From Candidatus Binatia bacterium (GTDB lineage: Bacteria > Desulfobacterota > Binatia > HRBIN30 > BPIQ01): a stretch of DNA of 64,000 nt. This document shows positions 7,928-16,722 of the stretch, one piece after another (positions within the stretch are counted from its first letter, which is position 1; the number at the start of each line of letters is the position of its first letter). The position numbers and the translations under genes are program-made. The stretch spans positions 62,001 through 126,000 of the forward strand of contig BPIQ01000003.1 of the NCBI GenBank assembly GCA_026004195.1, in the 5' to 3' direction. The notes under the pieces were generated by a model, which made no database searches, was not told the DNA's origin, and saw only the letters and a program-made list of their open reading frames with translations.

Positions 7928-9572
7928 GGTTTGTGAACAAATTCGGGTCTTGGCGAAAGGCCAGCGAAGCAGGAGCTCGCCGGGGTCGGTCGGAGGAAAA
8001 AAGAGAAGGCTGGCGGCCTCCGGGGTTCCCACCGAGCCCCGGCTTGCCACCTCCTTCCGGTCTTTTCGTCTTCGGTTTCGGCCCTCTCTCTCGCCTACGA
8101 CGCCTTAGCTTCCGCCCGCGGCCGCAAGAAGGGCGAACCACCGCAGCAGGTTGTAGGTGATCACGTTCAGCAACACGATGCACCGCACCTTCGTTCTCCC
8201 CCGTAAGACGATCTTCCCGAGCGTCCTCCAGCGCTTGAGGTCCGCGTGCACCCGCTCGCTCACCCGAGCCCGCACGCCGTAGATCGCCCGCCCCTCCGGT
8301 GTCCTCATCCTCTCTTTGAGCTGCCGCACCGCTTCGCTGTCCCGGGGCCGCACCTCGTAGGGATCGGGCTTCCCCTTCCTTTTCGGTAAAGCCCCGTAAA
8401 GCTCCACACCCCGCGCACTGAGCTCCTCCACGTTCTCCACGCTCGTGTAGCCCGTGTCCACCACATACTGCTCCGGAAGCCTCCCGAACCTCCGCTCAAG
8501 CTGCTCCAGCATCGGCACCGCCTCGGCAAAATCCGTCCTCCCCTGACTCACCTCCACCCCCACCACCACCTCGCTCTCCGCGTCCGTCGCCAGCTGGACA
8601 TTGTAGCCCGGAAGATACGCCCCGCCCGTCTGCCGCATCACGCGCGCCTCGGGGTCCGTCGTCGAGCTGCGTGGCTCCCCCGAGGGCTCCTTCGCCCCCT
8701 TCTTGTAACCCCCGCGCTCCCTCTCCAAAGCCGCGAGCTCCTCGAGCGCCCTCGTAAGCCTCCTCTCCCTCTCCTCGAGCGCTCGCCTCTGCGCAGCCTG
8801 CTTCCTCCTCGAGAGGCTCCGCCGTGCCGGTGCCTCGAGCTCCCCACGCAGCGCCTCGATCTGTCTGCGTACCTCCGCCCGCAGCTCCTCCACCTTCTTT
8901 CTCCTCCGAAACGACCGGTCCCCGGCCGAAGCTCGCACCCGCGTCCCGTCCTGCGCCACCCGCCGAAGCCGCACCAGCCCCTCGGCCATCATCACCGCCA
9001 ACACCTGCGTGAAAAGCTCCTCGAGCGCCTCCGCGTTCTCGCTCCGAAACGTGCTCAGCGTGTGGTAATTCACCGGTACCCCCGCCCCGAAGCCACCGGT
9101 AGGCCACGTGCTGCTCCGTCAACCTCTCGAGCTCCCTCGCACTGCCTACCCCCTCCGCCGTCGCATAGAGCCACAGCGCCAAAAGCACCTGCGGATCCGT
9201 CGCATCCCGCCCCGCCCAGCTCCCCCGCGCCTTGATCCTCTCGTAAAAGGCCGAAAGGTTCAGCTTCTTCACGACCGCCAACACACTGCGGGCCCGGTGC
9301 GTCTGAGGCAGCTCGCCGTCCAGATCCACCACCTCCCACCGAAGCTGGCTCCGCTCCGCTCTCACCACCCGCGGTGCCGCCTTCGCTGCCTCCGCCCGCC
9401 GCCGCTCCCGCGCCTCCGCGAGCCTCCGCTTCCTCTCCTCCGCACTCTCCCCGCCCAGAAGCTCCACCTGCTCCATCCCTTCACCTCCCCACCGTAGCTT
9501 CCCCTCCCTACCACACTCCGCCCCCAGAGCCGAATCCCTCCAGGGTAAATTTCCGAATTTTTTCACATCCTC
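7928..9572 (-). mobile_element. IS1182-like insertion sequence, copy 1 (transposase frame broken)
   Basis: The element is 1645 bp and nearly identical to the copy at 15079-16722. Imperfect terminal inverted repeats share TGTGAA-x-AAATTCGG. It splits a hairpin repeat and is flanked by CACG on both sides (7924-7927 and 9573-9576), which reads as a 4-bp target duplication at the stem/loop boundary. About 180 bp of non-coding DNA lies downstream of the transposase. The IS1182-like assignment rests on the transposase sequence; no database was searched. Confidence 0.85.
8105..9476 (-). pseudogene. IS1182-like DDE transposase, frameshifted
   Basis: Compared with the intact copy 2 (456 residues), this copy has one extra C in a C-run near 9078 (five instead of four). 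This splits the N-terminal helical part from the catalytic domain that resumes at NYHTLSTFRSENAEALEELF. The same ATG with GGGGAGGTGAAGG before it is present at 9476. The catalytic domain otherwise keeps the QDGTRVRA, DTGYTS and late ERVHADLKRW segments expected of an RNase H-fold DDE enzyme. I see no slippery heptamer with a downstream structure that would argue for programmed frameshifting. The intact copy in the same window suggests either a recent mutation or a consensus error. Confidence 0.85.
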
Positions 9573-9918
9573 CACGCTCTGTCGTGGCCGTGTTCATCGA
9601 CCCCACGAATGTTCCTTGCCTGCGCGACGGCACGGCCCTCCACCCCGCGGACGCGACGGAGCGCGTCCCTCCGGGTCGAATGCCGCATCGCGACACCGCA
9701 CCTCGAAATCCCCATCGGAGGGCCACGCTCTGTCGTGGCCGTGTTCATCGACCCCACGAATGTTCCTCGCCTGCGCGACGGCACGGCCCTCCACCCCGCG
9801 GACGCGACGGAGCGCGTCCCTCCGGCACCACCCGCCGACCCCGGACGCGACGGAGCGCGTCCCTCCGGCCGGGTGCGACACCCCCGACGACCGGGACGCG
9901 GCGGCCACGTCCCCGCGT
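9573..9918. repeat. REP/BIME-like hairpin repeat array (right of IS copy 1)
   Basis: The right part of the hairpin split by IS copy 1 is at 9573-9589, followed by cores at 9649-9668, 9721-9740, 9800-9819 and 9843-9862. Segment 9577-9735 repeats 7771-7920 almost base for base, so the array was amplified as a ~150-bp double-hairpin unit. The array ends at the stop codon of the SDR gene at 9919. Confidence 0.85.
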
Positions 9919-10719
9919 CTAGTTCGCCCGCGAGCGGGCGTTCACCTCGTGAAGGCTCAGAGCCGGCGGCTGGGCGAGCTGGAAGAGGGCCACACGTGCC
10001 ACATCCTCGGGGGAAAGAAGCGGCGTCCCGGGATTGAGAAGGCCGAGCGCCTGCCACCGGGAAAGGGCGCGCGGAAGAACCTCCGGGTCGAGATTCACGG
10101 CGAACTCCGTCTCGCCCACGTTGTGGACCTCGAGTGTCATCACACGGATTCCGCGGTCGGCGACCTCGAGGCGTAGCGTCCTGGAGAGGCTCAGCACGGC
10201 GGCCTTCGACGCGCCGTACACCGCGAAGTAGGGCCACGCCTCCCGGGCCGTGGCGGAGGTCACGTTCAGGATGTCACCGGAGCCCCGGGGAAGCATGAAA
10301 CGCAGGGCGGCCCGGCAAGCGAAAAGAACGCCGAGCACGTTCGTCTCGAGTGTCGTCCGCCACTCCTCCGTGCGCCCTTCCTCGACGAGCCGGGCGCTCC
10401 CGTAGCCCGCGTTGTTCACGAGAATGTCGAGTCTCCCGTGCCGTTCGGCCGCTGCGCCGACGAGCCGCTCGACGTCTTCCTCGCACCGCATATCGGCCCG
10501 AACGAAATCGGCAGCACCCCCTCGGCCGCGAATTTCTTCGCAGAGCGCGCGCAAGCGGTCCTCGCGCCTCGCGCCCACCACGACCTTGACGCCGGCCCCG
10601 GCAAGGAGTCGAGCCACCGAAGCCCCGATGCCCGAGGACGCACCGGTCACGACAGCGACCCGATCCCTCAGCGACGCGAACGGATCGCCCGAACCTGCAA
10701 CGGCCATACTCGGAGCCAT
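9919..10719 (-). CDS. Short-chain dehydrogenase/reductase (classical SDR)
   Basis: This 266-residue classical SDR has the Rossmann glycine motif TGASSGIG near residue 25, the NNAG strand near 106 and the catalytic YGASK (Y-x-x-x-K) preceded by an S in NVTSAT. The ARRE segment after the second strand, with an arginine, suggests NADP(H) preference. The start at 10719 has GAGGTG five bases upstream. It is 46 bp downstream of mgtE on the same strand and ends against a repeat array. The substrate is unknown; oxidation or reduction of a hydroxyl/keto group on a lipid would fit the genome context. Confidence 0.9.
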   Translation of the reverse strand: MAPSMAVAGSGDPFASLRDRVAVVTGASSGIGASVARLLAGAGVKVVVGARREDRLRALCEEIRGRGGAADFVRADMRCEEDVERLVGAAAERHGRLDILVNNAGYGSARLVEEGRTEEWRTTLETNVLGVLFACRAALRFMLPRGSGDILNVTSATAREAWPYFAVYGASKAAVLSLSRTLRLEVADRGIRVMTLEVHNVGETEFAVNLDPEVLPRALSRWQALGLLNPGTPLLSPEDVARVALFQLAQPPALSLHEVNARSRAN

Positions 10720-10765
10720 CTAGCACCTCGTTGTCCGACTTTCACGTACCCGAGCGCCTTGCTCG

Positions 10766-12141
10766 TCAAAGCAGCGTACCCCGCAGGATGACGCCGGCCG
10801 TGCCGAAGTAGATGACGAGGCCTGTCACGTCGACGATCGTCGCCACCAGAGGTGCCGAGGCGCTGGCCGGGTCGAATCCCAGGCGTCGGAGGAGAAAAGG
10901 CAGCATGGATCCGACGAGGGTGCCCCAGGTCACCACGCCCACGAGGCTCGCCCCCACCGTGAGCGCGACGTGGCCCCAGTGGTTCCCGTAAATTCCGAAA
11001 GCCCACTGCCATACCGTGATGCGCAGGATACCGATCGAGGCCAGGACCGCCCCCAGCACGAGCCCCGAAGCCGACTCGCGCAGCATCACCCGGAACCAGT
11101 CCCGCATGCGGACTTCCCCGAGTGCCATGGCCCGGATCACGAGCGTGGAAGCCTGCGATCCCGAGTTGCCGCCGCTGCTGATGATGAGGGGAACGAAAAG
11201 GGCGAGCACGACCGCTCTCGCGATCTCTTCCTCGAAATAGGCCATGGCCGTCGCCGTGAACATCTCGCCGAGGAATAAACCCGAGAGCCAGAGCCCGCGC
11301 TTGCGCACCATCGCCAGAAAGCCCGTCTGCCAGTACGGTGCGTCGAGAGCCTCGACGCCGCCGATCTTGTGGATGTCCTCGGTGGCTTCCTCTTGCAGGA
11401 CGTCGACGATGTCGTCGATCGTCACCACGCCCTTCATCCGGCCCTCCCGATCCACGACCGGCAAGGCCAAGAAACGATGCTGCTGGAACAGTCGGCCGAC
11501 CGCTTCCTGGTCCTGATCTTCGCGGATCGCCACGACCTGCGTGCGCATGCAATCGGCGACGCGCTGGTCGGGTCGCTGCGGCGAAAAGTTCGCGCAGCGA
11601 AAGGACCCCGAGAAGTCGCTGAGCGTCGTCGAGAACGTACGCGTAGTACGTCGCGTCCCGATGCTCGGCCGCGTACTTTCGAAGGTATGCGATGGCCTCG
11701 GTGACCGACCACTCGGGACGAAGCCGGACGTAATGCGGGTTCATGAGCCCTCCCGCGGCATCCTCCGCATAGGCGAGGAGACCTCGCACCTGCATGCGAG
11801 TGGGCTCGTCGAGCAACGAGAGCAGATGCTCGCGCTCTTCCTGGGGCACGTGCTGCACGAGATCGGCCGCGTCGTCCGGCGGGAGCAGTCGGATCCAGGA
11901 TCGCCTCTCTTGCGCGCGGCAGGGAAAGAAGGAGATCGGCCTGGTCGCGCGTCGGGATCGCGAGGAAGAGCTCTTCGGCCTCGGGCCGCGCGAGCATCGC
12001 GAAAGCGCGCCTGCGATCCTCCGGCAAGAGCACCGGCCAGGCCGCTAGAAGCCCCTTGGCATCGAGCTCCGCTCCGGTGGTCAGGCCGAGCGCAGCGGCC
12101 TCCCCGGCGAGTTCTTCCGGCTCCGAAAGTCGATGGGTCAT
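10766..12141 (-). pseudogene. mgtE: Magnesium transporter MgtE, two apparent +1 frameshifts
   Basis: Three frames together encode a full MgtE: an N-terminal cytosolic helical domain (12141 to ~11893), the first CBS domain (~11893 to ~11578, with AAGGLMNPHY), then the second CBS domain and five membrane helices (to 10766). The signature PLIISSGGNSGSQ, the MgtE channel motif, is intact. Each junction is repaired by removing one base, and the joined protein would be about 457 residues, normal for MgtE homodimeric Mg2+ channels gated by the CBS domains. ATG 12141 has GGAGG seven bases before it; an in-frame GTG at 12147 is also possible. A TTGACA (12291-12286) with a poor -10 is the only promoter seen. 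The breaks are probably not biological (see findings). Confidence 0.85.
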
Positions 12142-12148
12142 GGTCACA

Positions 12149-12176
12149 CCTCCCGCCCGCCTTGCGCGGGCGGAGG
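12149..12176 (-). promoter_or_regulatory. Leader hairpin that buries the mgtE ribosome-binding site
   Basis: In the mgtE mRNA an 11-bp, almost all-G:C stem forms between 12176-12166 and 12160-12149, with a five-base loop and one bulged base. The GGAGG Shine-Dalgarno of mgtE (12153-12149) is the end of the 3' arm, eight bases from the ATG. This would limit translation unless melted or remodelled. It does not resemble the long M-box Mg2+ riboswitch. Confidence 0.5.
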
Positions 12177-12436
12177 TGCGACCGACGCAAGACGGGACCT
12201 ACGACCGACCCGATGTCGATCGGAAAGGACTCGGTCCGTCCGAAGTCATGACGCCCAGAGGTAGCTACGTCTTCTCCCGCAGCCGTGTCAACTCGTGCGC
12301 CGGCCCATGCCCCGTCGCGACGGCGGCGGAGACCCGACGAAGACGGCCCTTGCCGGCCGCGGGCACGGCGGGCCGGGACCTCGCGAATGCCCCGCCCCGG
12401 AGCCTCGCACCCCGGGGACTCGGCAGAGGCCCGACC

Positions 12437-12466
12437 TTGCCGGGATCCGAGGGCTCCGAGTACAAT
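12437..12466 (+). promoter_or_regulatory. Sigma-70-like promoter for a probably leaderless transcript
   Basis: TTGCCG (12437-12442), an 18-base spacer and TACAAT (12461-12466) stand directly before the ATG at 12473. Transcription starting 6-7 bases after the -10 would begin at or next to the start codon. No Shine-Dalgarno is present, which fits a leaderless mRNA. Confidence 0.6.
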
Positions 12467-12472
12467 CGCTCC

Positions 12473-13508
12473 ATGGCCGGTGTCGGTCACGCCATGGGCT
12501 TCCTGGCCGCCGTTTTTCTCACGTTTTTCGCCGCGACTCTGGCCTTCGACACCGCCCACGCGCTGCTCCACCGGGCATACCGGTCGAAGAGGGCCTGGCT
12601 TCGCGCCGTGGGCGGTCTCCACGAAGTCCACCACCGGTTTCTCGACCGCGACCTCCGCATCCACCCGGAGCTCGTGCGCGCGAACCTGACGCACCACGTG
12701 ATCCCCGAGTACCTCACGCAGGTGACGGCGACCGCTCTCCTTGCAACCTTCCTCCCCCTCGGCGTCGTCCTGGGTACGCTGGCCCTGGAAACGGTCGTCT
12801 TTCTTCTGATCCTCCGCACTCGAGGTATCGACATCAATCACAGGTCGTACGAGTCGCTGCCCGCGTACCGGCCGCAGGCGCTCTTTTGCGTGCCGCACTA
12901 CCACGCTCTGCACCACGTCTTCCCCGACGCCTACTACGGCTCGTGGCTCAAGGGGCTCGACCAGCTCCTCGGGACGGCCGCCTGGCTGCGCGGCCGGAAA
13001 GTACTTCTCACCGGCGCACGGAGGCCGCTCGCGCAAGAACTCGAAAAAGAACTCCGGCGTGCCGGGGCGCAAGTGGTGGGAGCGTCCGGAGAGCCGGATC
13101 CCGAAGTGGCCGGCACGCACGACATCCTGATCCTCCATCACGCCCGGACAGGAAACGAAGCCGCTCTGGTCTCTTTCGTCGAACGGGTTTTGCAGGTAGC
13201 CCGCGACGCGCAAGATTCCGCCCGAGGTCTGGGTCGTCGTACCCGAAGACGGCGCGGACCCGGAATTCGTCCGGCACTCGCGCGGCTACTACTTCGATGC
13301 GCGCGTGAACTGGCGGCATGTCGCCGTAAGTCGCGCCGGGCTCGAGCAGGATGCAGCCAAAGCCGCGCGTCGCGTCCTTTTCTGGGTCCGCCGGGGCTGC
13401 CACTACGTCCCGGCCGGCTCGGTGCCGGCAGCGCTCGCCGGGTTCTTCCGTTTCCGCTTCGGCATCGAGCCCGTCTTCCTCGGGCCCCCGGCGCACGTGC
13501 TTCCCTGA
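12473..13508 (+). pseudogene. Sterol desaturase/fatty-acid hydroxylase fused to an SDR-like domain, one +1 frameshift
   Basis: The N-terminal ~170 residues are a membrane di-iron oxygenase of the fatty-acid hydroxylase superfamily, with histidine boxes HALLH, HEVHH and HYHALHHV and three to four hydrophobic segments. After residue ~180 the sequence reads KVLLTGARRPLAQELEKELRR, a nucleotide-binding-like strand-turn-helix. This architecture is known from proteins annotated as bifunctional sterol desaturase/short-chain dehydrogenase. The frame breaks near 13205. The next frame continues with IPPEVWVVVPEDGADPEF and GYYFDARVNW and ends at 13508, giving ~345 residues. It probably introduces oxygen into, or desaturates, a sterol/carotenoid/acyl lipid in the inner membrane. 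It is divergent from mgtE, and an IS110 lies just downstream. Confidence 0.8.
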
Positions 13509-13509
13509 A

Positions 13510-13591
13510 GCTTCCCGCGCGTGGCCCTCCGATCGGGGGGTGGAGAAAACGCGCGCCGTACGTAATTCCCGCGAACACGGGCCCGCCGGAG
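13510..13591. repeat. REP-like repeat remnant left of the IS110 element
   Basis: A half-hairpin (CGTGGCCCTCCGATCGG, from 13521) is followed by a spacer containing GCGAACACGGGCCCGCCGG, which matches spacers of other arrays (for example 15055-15070). The array continues at 14974 on the other side of the IS110 element, so the two halves were one repeat. Confidence 0.7.
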
Positions 13592-13639
13592 ATACTCTCT
13601 TGGGGGTCAAACCTCCTCGGAAGGGTTTTTGGGGAGTTT

Positions 13640-14641
13640 TTAGGCAGCAGCCAGGGTGGTCATACGGAAGAACTTCTCGCCGATGAAGTCCGTGTCGGTG
13701 CGCAGCATGCCGTAGATGGCGTGCAGGAGCTTTCGCATGACGGCCACGACGACCACCATGGGCTTTTTGCCTCTGGAGCGGAGGTGTTCGGCAAAGGCAC
13801 GCACGTGGGGGTCGTGCCGCATGGCGACCAGCGCCGGCAAAAAGAGCGCTCTGCGCAGGTGCACGTTGCCCATGCGCGAGATGTGCACCGGGCGGTCCAC
13901 CGAGCTTCCGGACTGGACCGGACGGGGGTCCAGCCCCGCGTGGGCAACCCACTGCCGCACCCCGAGCCCCTCGGGCAGCACCAGAAGCTCGCCGAGCAGC
14001 TTGAGCGCCGTCAGCGAGGCGATCCCGCGCACCGAGCAGAGATGGTGGTAGGCCCGCTTGAGGATGGGGTCTTGCTCGACCAGCTTGAGGGCCTGCCTTC
14101 TCAGGGCACGGATCCGCCCCTGGAGGTGGTGGACGTGACGCCGGAGGTCCTCACAGACCACGCGGGAGTGCTCGCGGCTTGCAAGCTCGGCGTGCAGGCG
14201 GTTTTTCTCCTGCGTGGCCATCTCGGTCAGAGCCTCCACCCGACGCATCAGCTCGCGCAGCTCCAGGGCGCGCCTCGAGGGCGGATTCCACGGCACGAAG
14301 GGCATCCGCACGGCGTACTCCGCCAGGATCTCGGCCGAGGTGCGATCGGTGCGGGCACGCTGGAAGAACGCCCCGCGGAACTCCTTCACACGGTGGGGAT
14401 TGGCCACCATGACCTCCACCTCGGGAGCCTTCCAGAGCGCGAGCACCAGATCCGTGCTGTAGCGGCCCGTGGACTCCACCACGACCCGGGCCTTGCGGCC
14501 CCGGAGCCAGCGCACGAGCTCGAGGTGGCCCTGGGCCGTGTTCGCAAAGCGGCAGGTCTCGGGCTTCTCGCCGGAGTCGCTGCGGCAGACGTCGAGCCAC
14601 TTCTGGCTCACGTCGATTCCTACCGACCAACTCTTGTCCAT
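13640..14641 (-). CDS. IS110-family DEDD transposase/recombinase
   Basis: This 333-residue protein begins with the RuvC-like DEDD domain: GIDVSQKWLDV (first Asp), VVVESTGRYS (Glu) and a later RTDRTSAEILAEY. It ends with the Tnp serine domain, seen as IASLTALKLLGEL, GLDPRPVQSG and SRMGNVHLRRALFLPAL. IS110 enzymes use a bridge RNA to pair donor and target DNA. The start at 14641 has GGGGAGG five to eleven bases upstream. The frame is open much further upstream, but that part is the non-coding end of the IS. No frameshift is seen, so the element may be active. Confidence 0.93.
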   Translation of the reverse strand: MDKSWSVGIDVSQKWLDVCRSDSGEKPETCRFANTAQGHLELVRWLRGRKARVVVESTGRYSTDLVLALWKAPEVEVMVANPHRVKEFRGAFFQRARTDRTSAEILAEYAVRMPFVPWNPPSRRALELRELMRRVEALTEMATQEKNRLHAELASREHSRVVCEDLRRHVHHLQGRIRALRRQALKLVEQDPILKRAYHHLCSVRGIASLTALKLLGELLVLPEGLGVRQWVAHAGLDPRPVQSGSSVDRPVHISRMGNVHLRRALFLPALVAMRHDPHVRAFAEHLRSRGKKPMVVVVAVMRKLLHAIYGMLRTDTDFIGEKFFRMTTLAAA

Positions 14642-14971
14642 AGGCACCTCCCCGTAGTATCTAGCCCTTCCGGTCCCCCGACCCTGCATTTTCGCCTGCC
14701 GACCTTGTGTATGCGGGCTCCCAAAGGGCCCCAGATACTCTACGGTCTCGGGCGAAAAGGGCGGGGGGCCGATCTCCGACCCAAGCTCGTTGGCTTCAAG
14801 GACGCGCGGCCTTCCCGGAAGGGCATCTTCGCTTTTCGTTTCCGACCTCTTGCCCACGGCAGTCAAGACCCGAACTCTCGCAACCCAAAACCAGCCCATC
14901 ACCGAAACCCCAGGCTTCACCACAAGCCCACGCTCCCAGACCTACAACCAAGTCCCTGGGATCAAGATACA
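14642..14971 (-). ncRNA. Candidate IS110 bridge-RNA region
   Basis: IS110-group elements encode their bridge RNA in the non-coding end upstream of the transposase. Here that end is 330 bp, ample for the ~170-200-nt RNA. On the minus strand it contains a GC-rich hairpin (CTTCCGGGAAGG around 14817). Nearby, GCGCGTCC and CCTTCCGGG resemble the two halves of the REP target (GCGTCC-CT-CCGG) and could be target guides. No fold was computed; location and guides are inference. Confidence 0.4.
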
Positions 14972-14973
14972 AG

Positions 14974-15078
14974 GGACGCGCTCCGTCGCGTCCGGGGCGG
15001 CGAGGGGTGCACGCAGCCGTGAGCGTCGGACGATCTAGGTCCGTGCCATCGATGAACACGGCCCGCCGGAGGGACGCG
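14974..15078. repeat. REP-like repeats between the IS110 and IS1182-like elements
   Basis: The right part of the hairpin interrupted by IS110 lies at 14974-14993. A second hairpin arm (GGACGCG, 15072-15078) is interrupted by IS copy 2. The 15012-15070 spacer is repeated at 17860-17910 with few changes. Two IS elements in adjacent hairpins of one array show how strongly these repeats are used as landing sites. Confidence 0.8.
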
Positions 15079-16722
15079 GGTTTGTGAACAAATTCGGGTC
15101 TTGGCGAAAGGCCAGCGAAGCAGGAGCTTGCCGGGGTCGGTCGGAGGAAAAAAGAGAAGGGTGGCGGCCTCCGGGGTTCCCACCGAGCCCCGGCTTGCCA
15201 CCTCCTTCCGGTCTTTTCGTCTTCGGTTTCGGCCCTCTCTCTCGCCTACGACGCCTTAGCTTCCGCCCGCGGCCGCAAGAAGGGCGAACCACCGCAGCAG
15301 GTTGTAGGTGATCACGTTCAGCAACACGATGCACCGCACCTTCGTTCTCCCCCGTAAGACGATCTTCCCGAGCGTCCTCCAGCGCTTGAGGTCCGCGTGC
15401 ACCCGCTCGCTCACCCGAGCCCGCACGCCGTAGATCGCCCGCCCCTCCGGTGTCCTCATCCTCTCTTTGAGCTGCCGCACCGCTTCGCTGTCCCGGGGCC
15501 GCACCTCGTAGGGATCGGGCTTCCCCTTCCTTTTCGGTAAAGCCCCGTAAAGCTCCACACCCCGCGCACTGAGCTCCTCCACGTTCTCCACGCTCGTGTA
15601 GCCCGTGTCCACCACATACTGCTCCGGAAGCCTCTCGAACCTCCGCTCAAGCTGCTCCAGCATCGGCACCGCCTCGGCAAAATCCGTCCTCCCCTGACTC
15701 ACCTCCACCCCCACCACCACCTCGCTCTCCGCGTCCGTCGCCAGCTGGACATTGTAGCCCGGAAGATACGCCCCGCCCGTCTGCCGCATCACGCGCGCCT
15801 CGGGGTCCGTCGTCGAGCTGCGTGGCTCCCCCGAGGGCTCCTTCGCCCCCTTCTTGTAACCCTCGCGCTCCCTCTCCAAAGCCCCGAGCTCCTCGAGCGC
15901 CCTCGTAAGCCTCCTCTCCCTCTCCTCGAGCGCTCGCCTCTGCGCAGCCTGCTTCCTCCTCGAGAGGCTCCGCCGTGCCGGTGCCTCGAGCTCCCCACGC
16001 AGCGCCTCGATCTGTCTGCGTACCTCCGCCCGCAGCTCCTCCACCTTCTTTCTCCTCCGAAACGACCGGTCCCCGGCCGAAGCTCGCACCCGCGTCCCGT
16101 CCTGCGCCACCCGCCGAAGCCGCACCAGCCCCTCGGCCATCATCACCGCCAACACCTGCGTGAAAAGCTCCTCGAGCGCCTCCGCGTTCTCGCTCCGAAA
16201 CGTGCTCAGCGTGTGGTAATTCACCGGTACCCCGCCCCGAAGCCACCGGTAGGCCACGTGCTGCTCCGTCAACCTCTCGAGCTCCCTCGCACTGCCTACC
16301 CCCTCCGCCGTCGCATAGAGCCACAGCGCCAAAAGCACCTGCGGATCCGTCGCATCCCGCCCCGCCCAGCTCCCCCGCGCCTTGATCCTCTCGTAAAAGG
16401 CCGAAAGGTTCAGCTTCTTCACGACCGCCAACACGCTGCGGGCCCGGTGCGTCTGAGGCAGCTCGCCGTCCAGATCCACCACCTCCCACCGAAGCTGGCT
16501 CCGCTCCGCTCTCACCACCCGCGGTGCCGCCTTCGCTGCCTCCGCCCGCCGCCGCTCCCGCGCCTCCGCGAGCCTCCGCTTCCTCTCCTCCGCACTCTCC
16601 CCGCCCAGAAGCTCCACCTGCTCCATCCCTTCACCTCCCCACCGTAGCTTCCCCTCCCTACCACACTCCGCCCCCAGAGCCGAATCCCTCCAGGGTAAAT
16701 TTCCGAATTTTTTCACATCCTC
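15079..16722 (-). mobile_element. IS1182-like insertion sequence, copy 2 (intact)
   Basis: The element is 1644 bp, differing from copy 1 by about half a dozen substitutions and one base of length. It is flanked by CGCG on both sides (15075-15078 and 16723-16726). It sits at the same place in the hairpin as copy 1: after the left stem arm and before the CTCCGT loop. The ends carry the same imperfect inverted repeats. Confidence 0.88.
15256..16626 (-). CDS. IS1182-like DDE transposase, intact
   Basis: The 456-residue transposase starts at the ATG at 16626, preceded by GGGGAGGTGAAGG. The N-terminus (DGELPQTHRARSVLAVVKKL, LLALWLYATAEGVGSARELE) is the helical DNA-binding part of DUF772/IS1182 transposases. 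The RNase H-like core has first Asp in AQDGTRVRA, a long Arg/Glu-rich coiled insertion, Asp in VVDTGYTSVENV, and Glu in SERVHADLKRWRTLGK. The open frame continues upstream to 17253 through the array, but this is repeat sequence and not part of the gene. It could mobilise both copies. Confidence 0.93.
   Translation of the reverse strand: MEQVELLGGESAEERKRRLAEARERRRAEAAKAAPRVVRAERSQLRWEVVDLDGELPQTHRARSVLAVVKKLNLSAFYERIKARGSWAGRDATDPQVLLALWLYATAEGVGSARELERLTEQHVAYRWLRGGVPVNYHTLSTFRSENAEALEELFTQVLAVMMAEGLVRLRRVAQDGTRVRASAGDRSFRRRKKVEELRAEVRRQIEALRGELEAPARRSLSRRKQAAQRRALEERERRLTRALEELGALEREREGYKKGAKEPSGEPRSSTTDPEARVMRQTGGAYLPGYNVQLATDAESEVVVGVEVSQGRTDFAEAVPMLEQLERRFERLPEQYVVDTGYTSVENVEELSARGVELYGALPKRKGKPDPYEVRPRDSEAVRQLKERMRTPEGRAIYGVRARVSERVHADLKRWRTLGKIVLRGRTKVRCIVLLNVITYNLLRWFALLAAAGGS

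Larger units (their letters stand above)
13592..14973 (-). mobile_element. IS110-family element inserted in the GGAG of a REP-like hairpin
   Basis: Joining 13591 to 14974 restores an intact repeat (GCCGGAG then GGACGCG-CTCCGT-CGCGTCC). The dinucleotide AG (CT on the other strand) is present at both junctions, 13590-13591 and 14972-14973, as expected for the IS110 core dinucleotide. AGATAC occurs just inside the left junction and next to the right junction. There are no terminal inverted repeats, as usual for this family. Length is 1382 bp with one transposase and a ~330-bp non-coding region upstream of it. Confidence 0.85.

Noticed and set aside
8105-9476. Programmed frameshift in the IS1182-like transposase
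   Set aside because: The intact copy 2 needs no frameshift, and the change is one extra C in a run.
12148-12472. M-box Mg2+ riboswitch in front of mgtE
   Set aside because: The leader is too short and lacks the conserved M-box helices; only a small hairpin at the ribosome-binding site is visible.
13590-14741. IS110 right end at 14741 by the AGATACTCT repeat
   Set aside because: A repeat of AGATACTCT exists at 13590 and 14733, but only an end at 14973 restores the interrupted hairpin repeat.
12056-15022. A 988-codon plus-strand open frame
   Set aside because: Only 12473 to ~13205 is a real gene; the rest is antisense to IS110 and repeat sequence.
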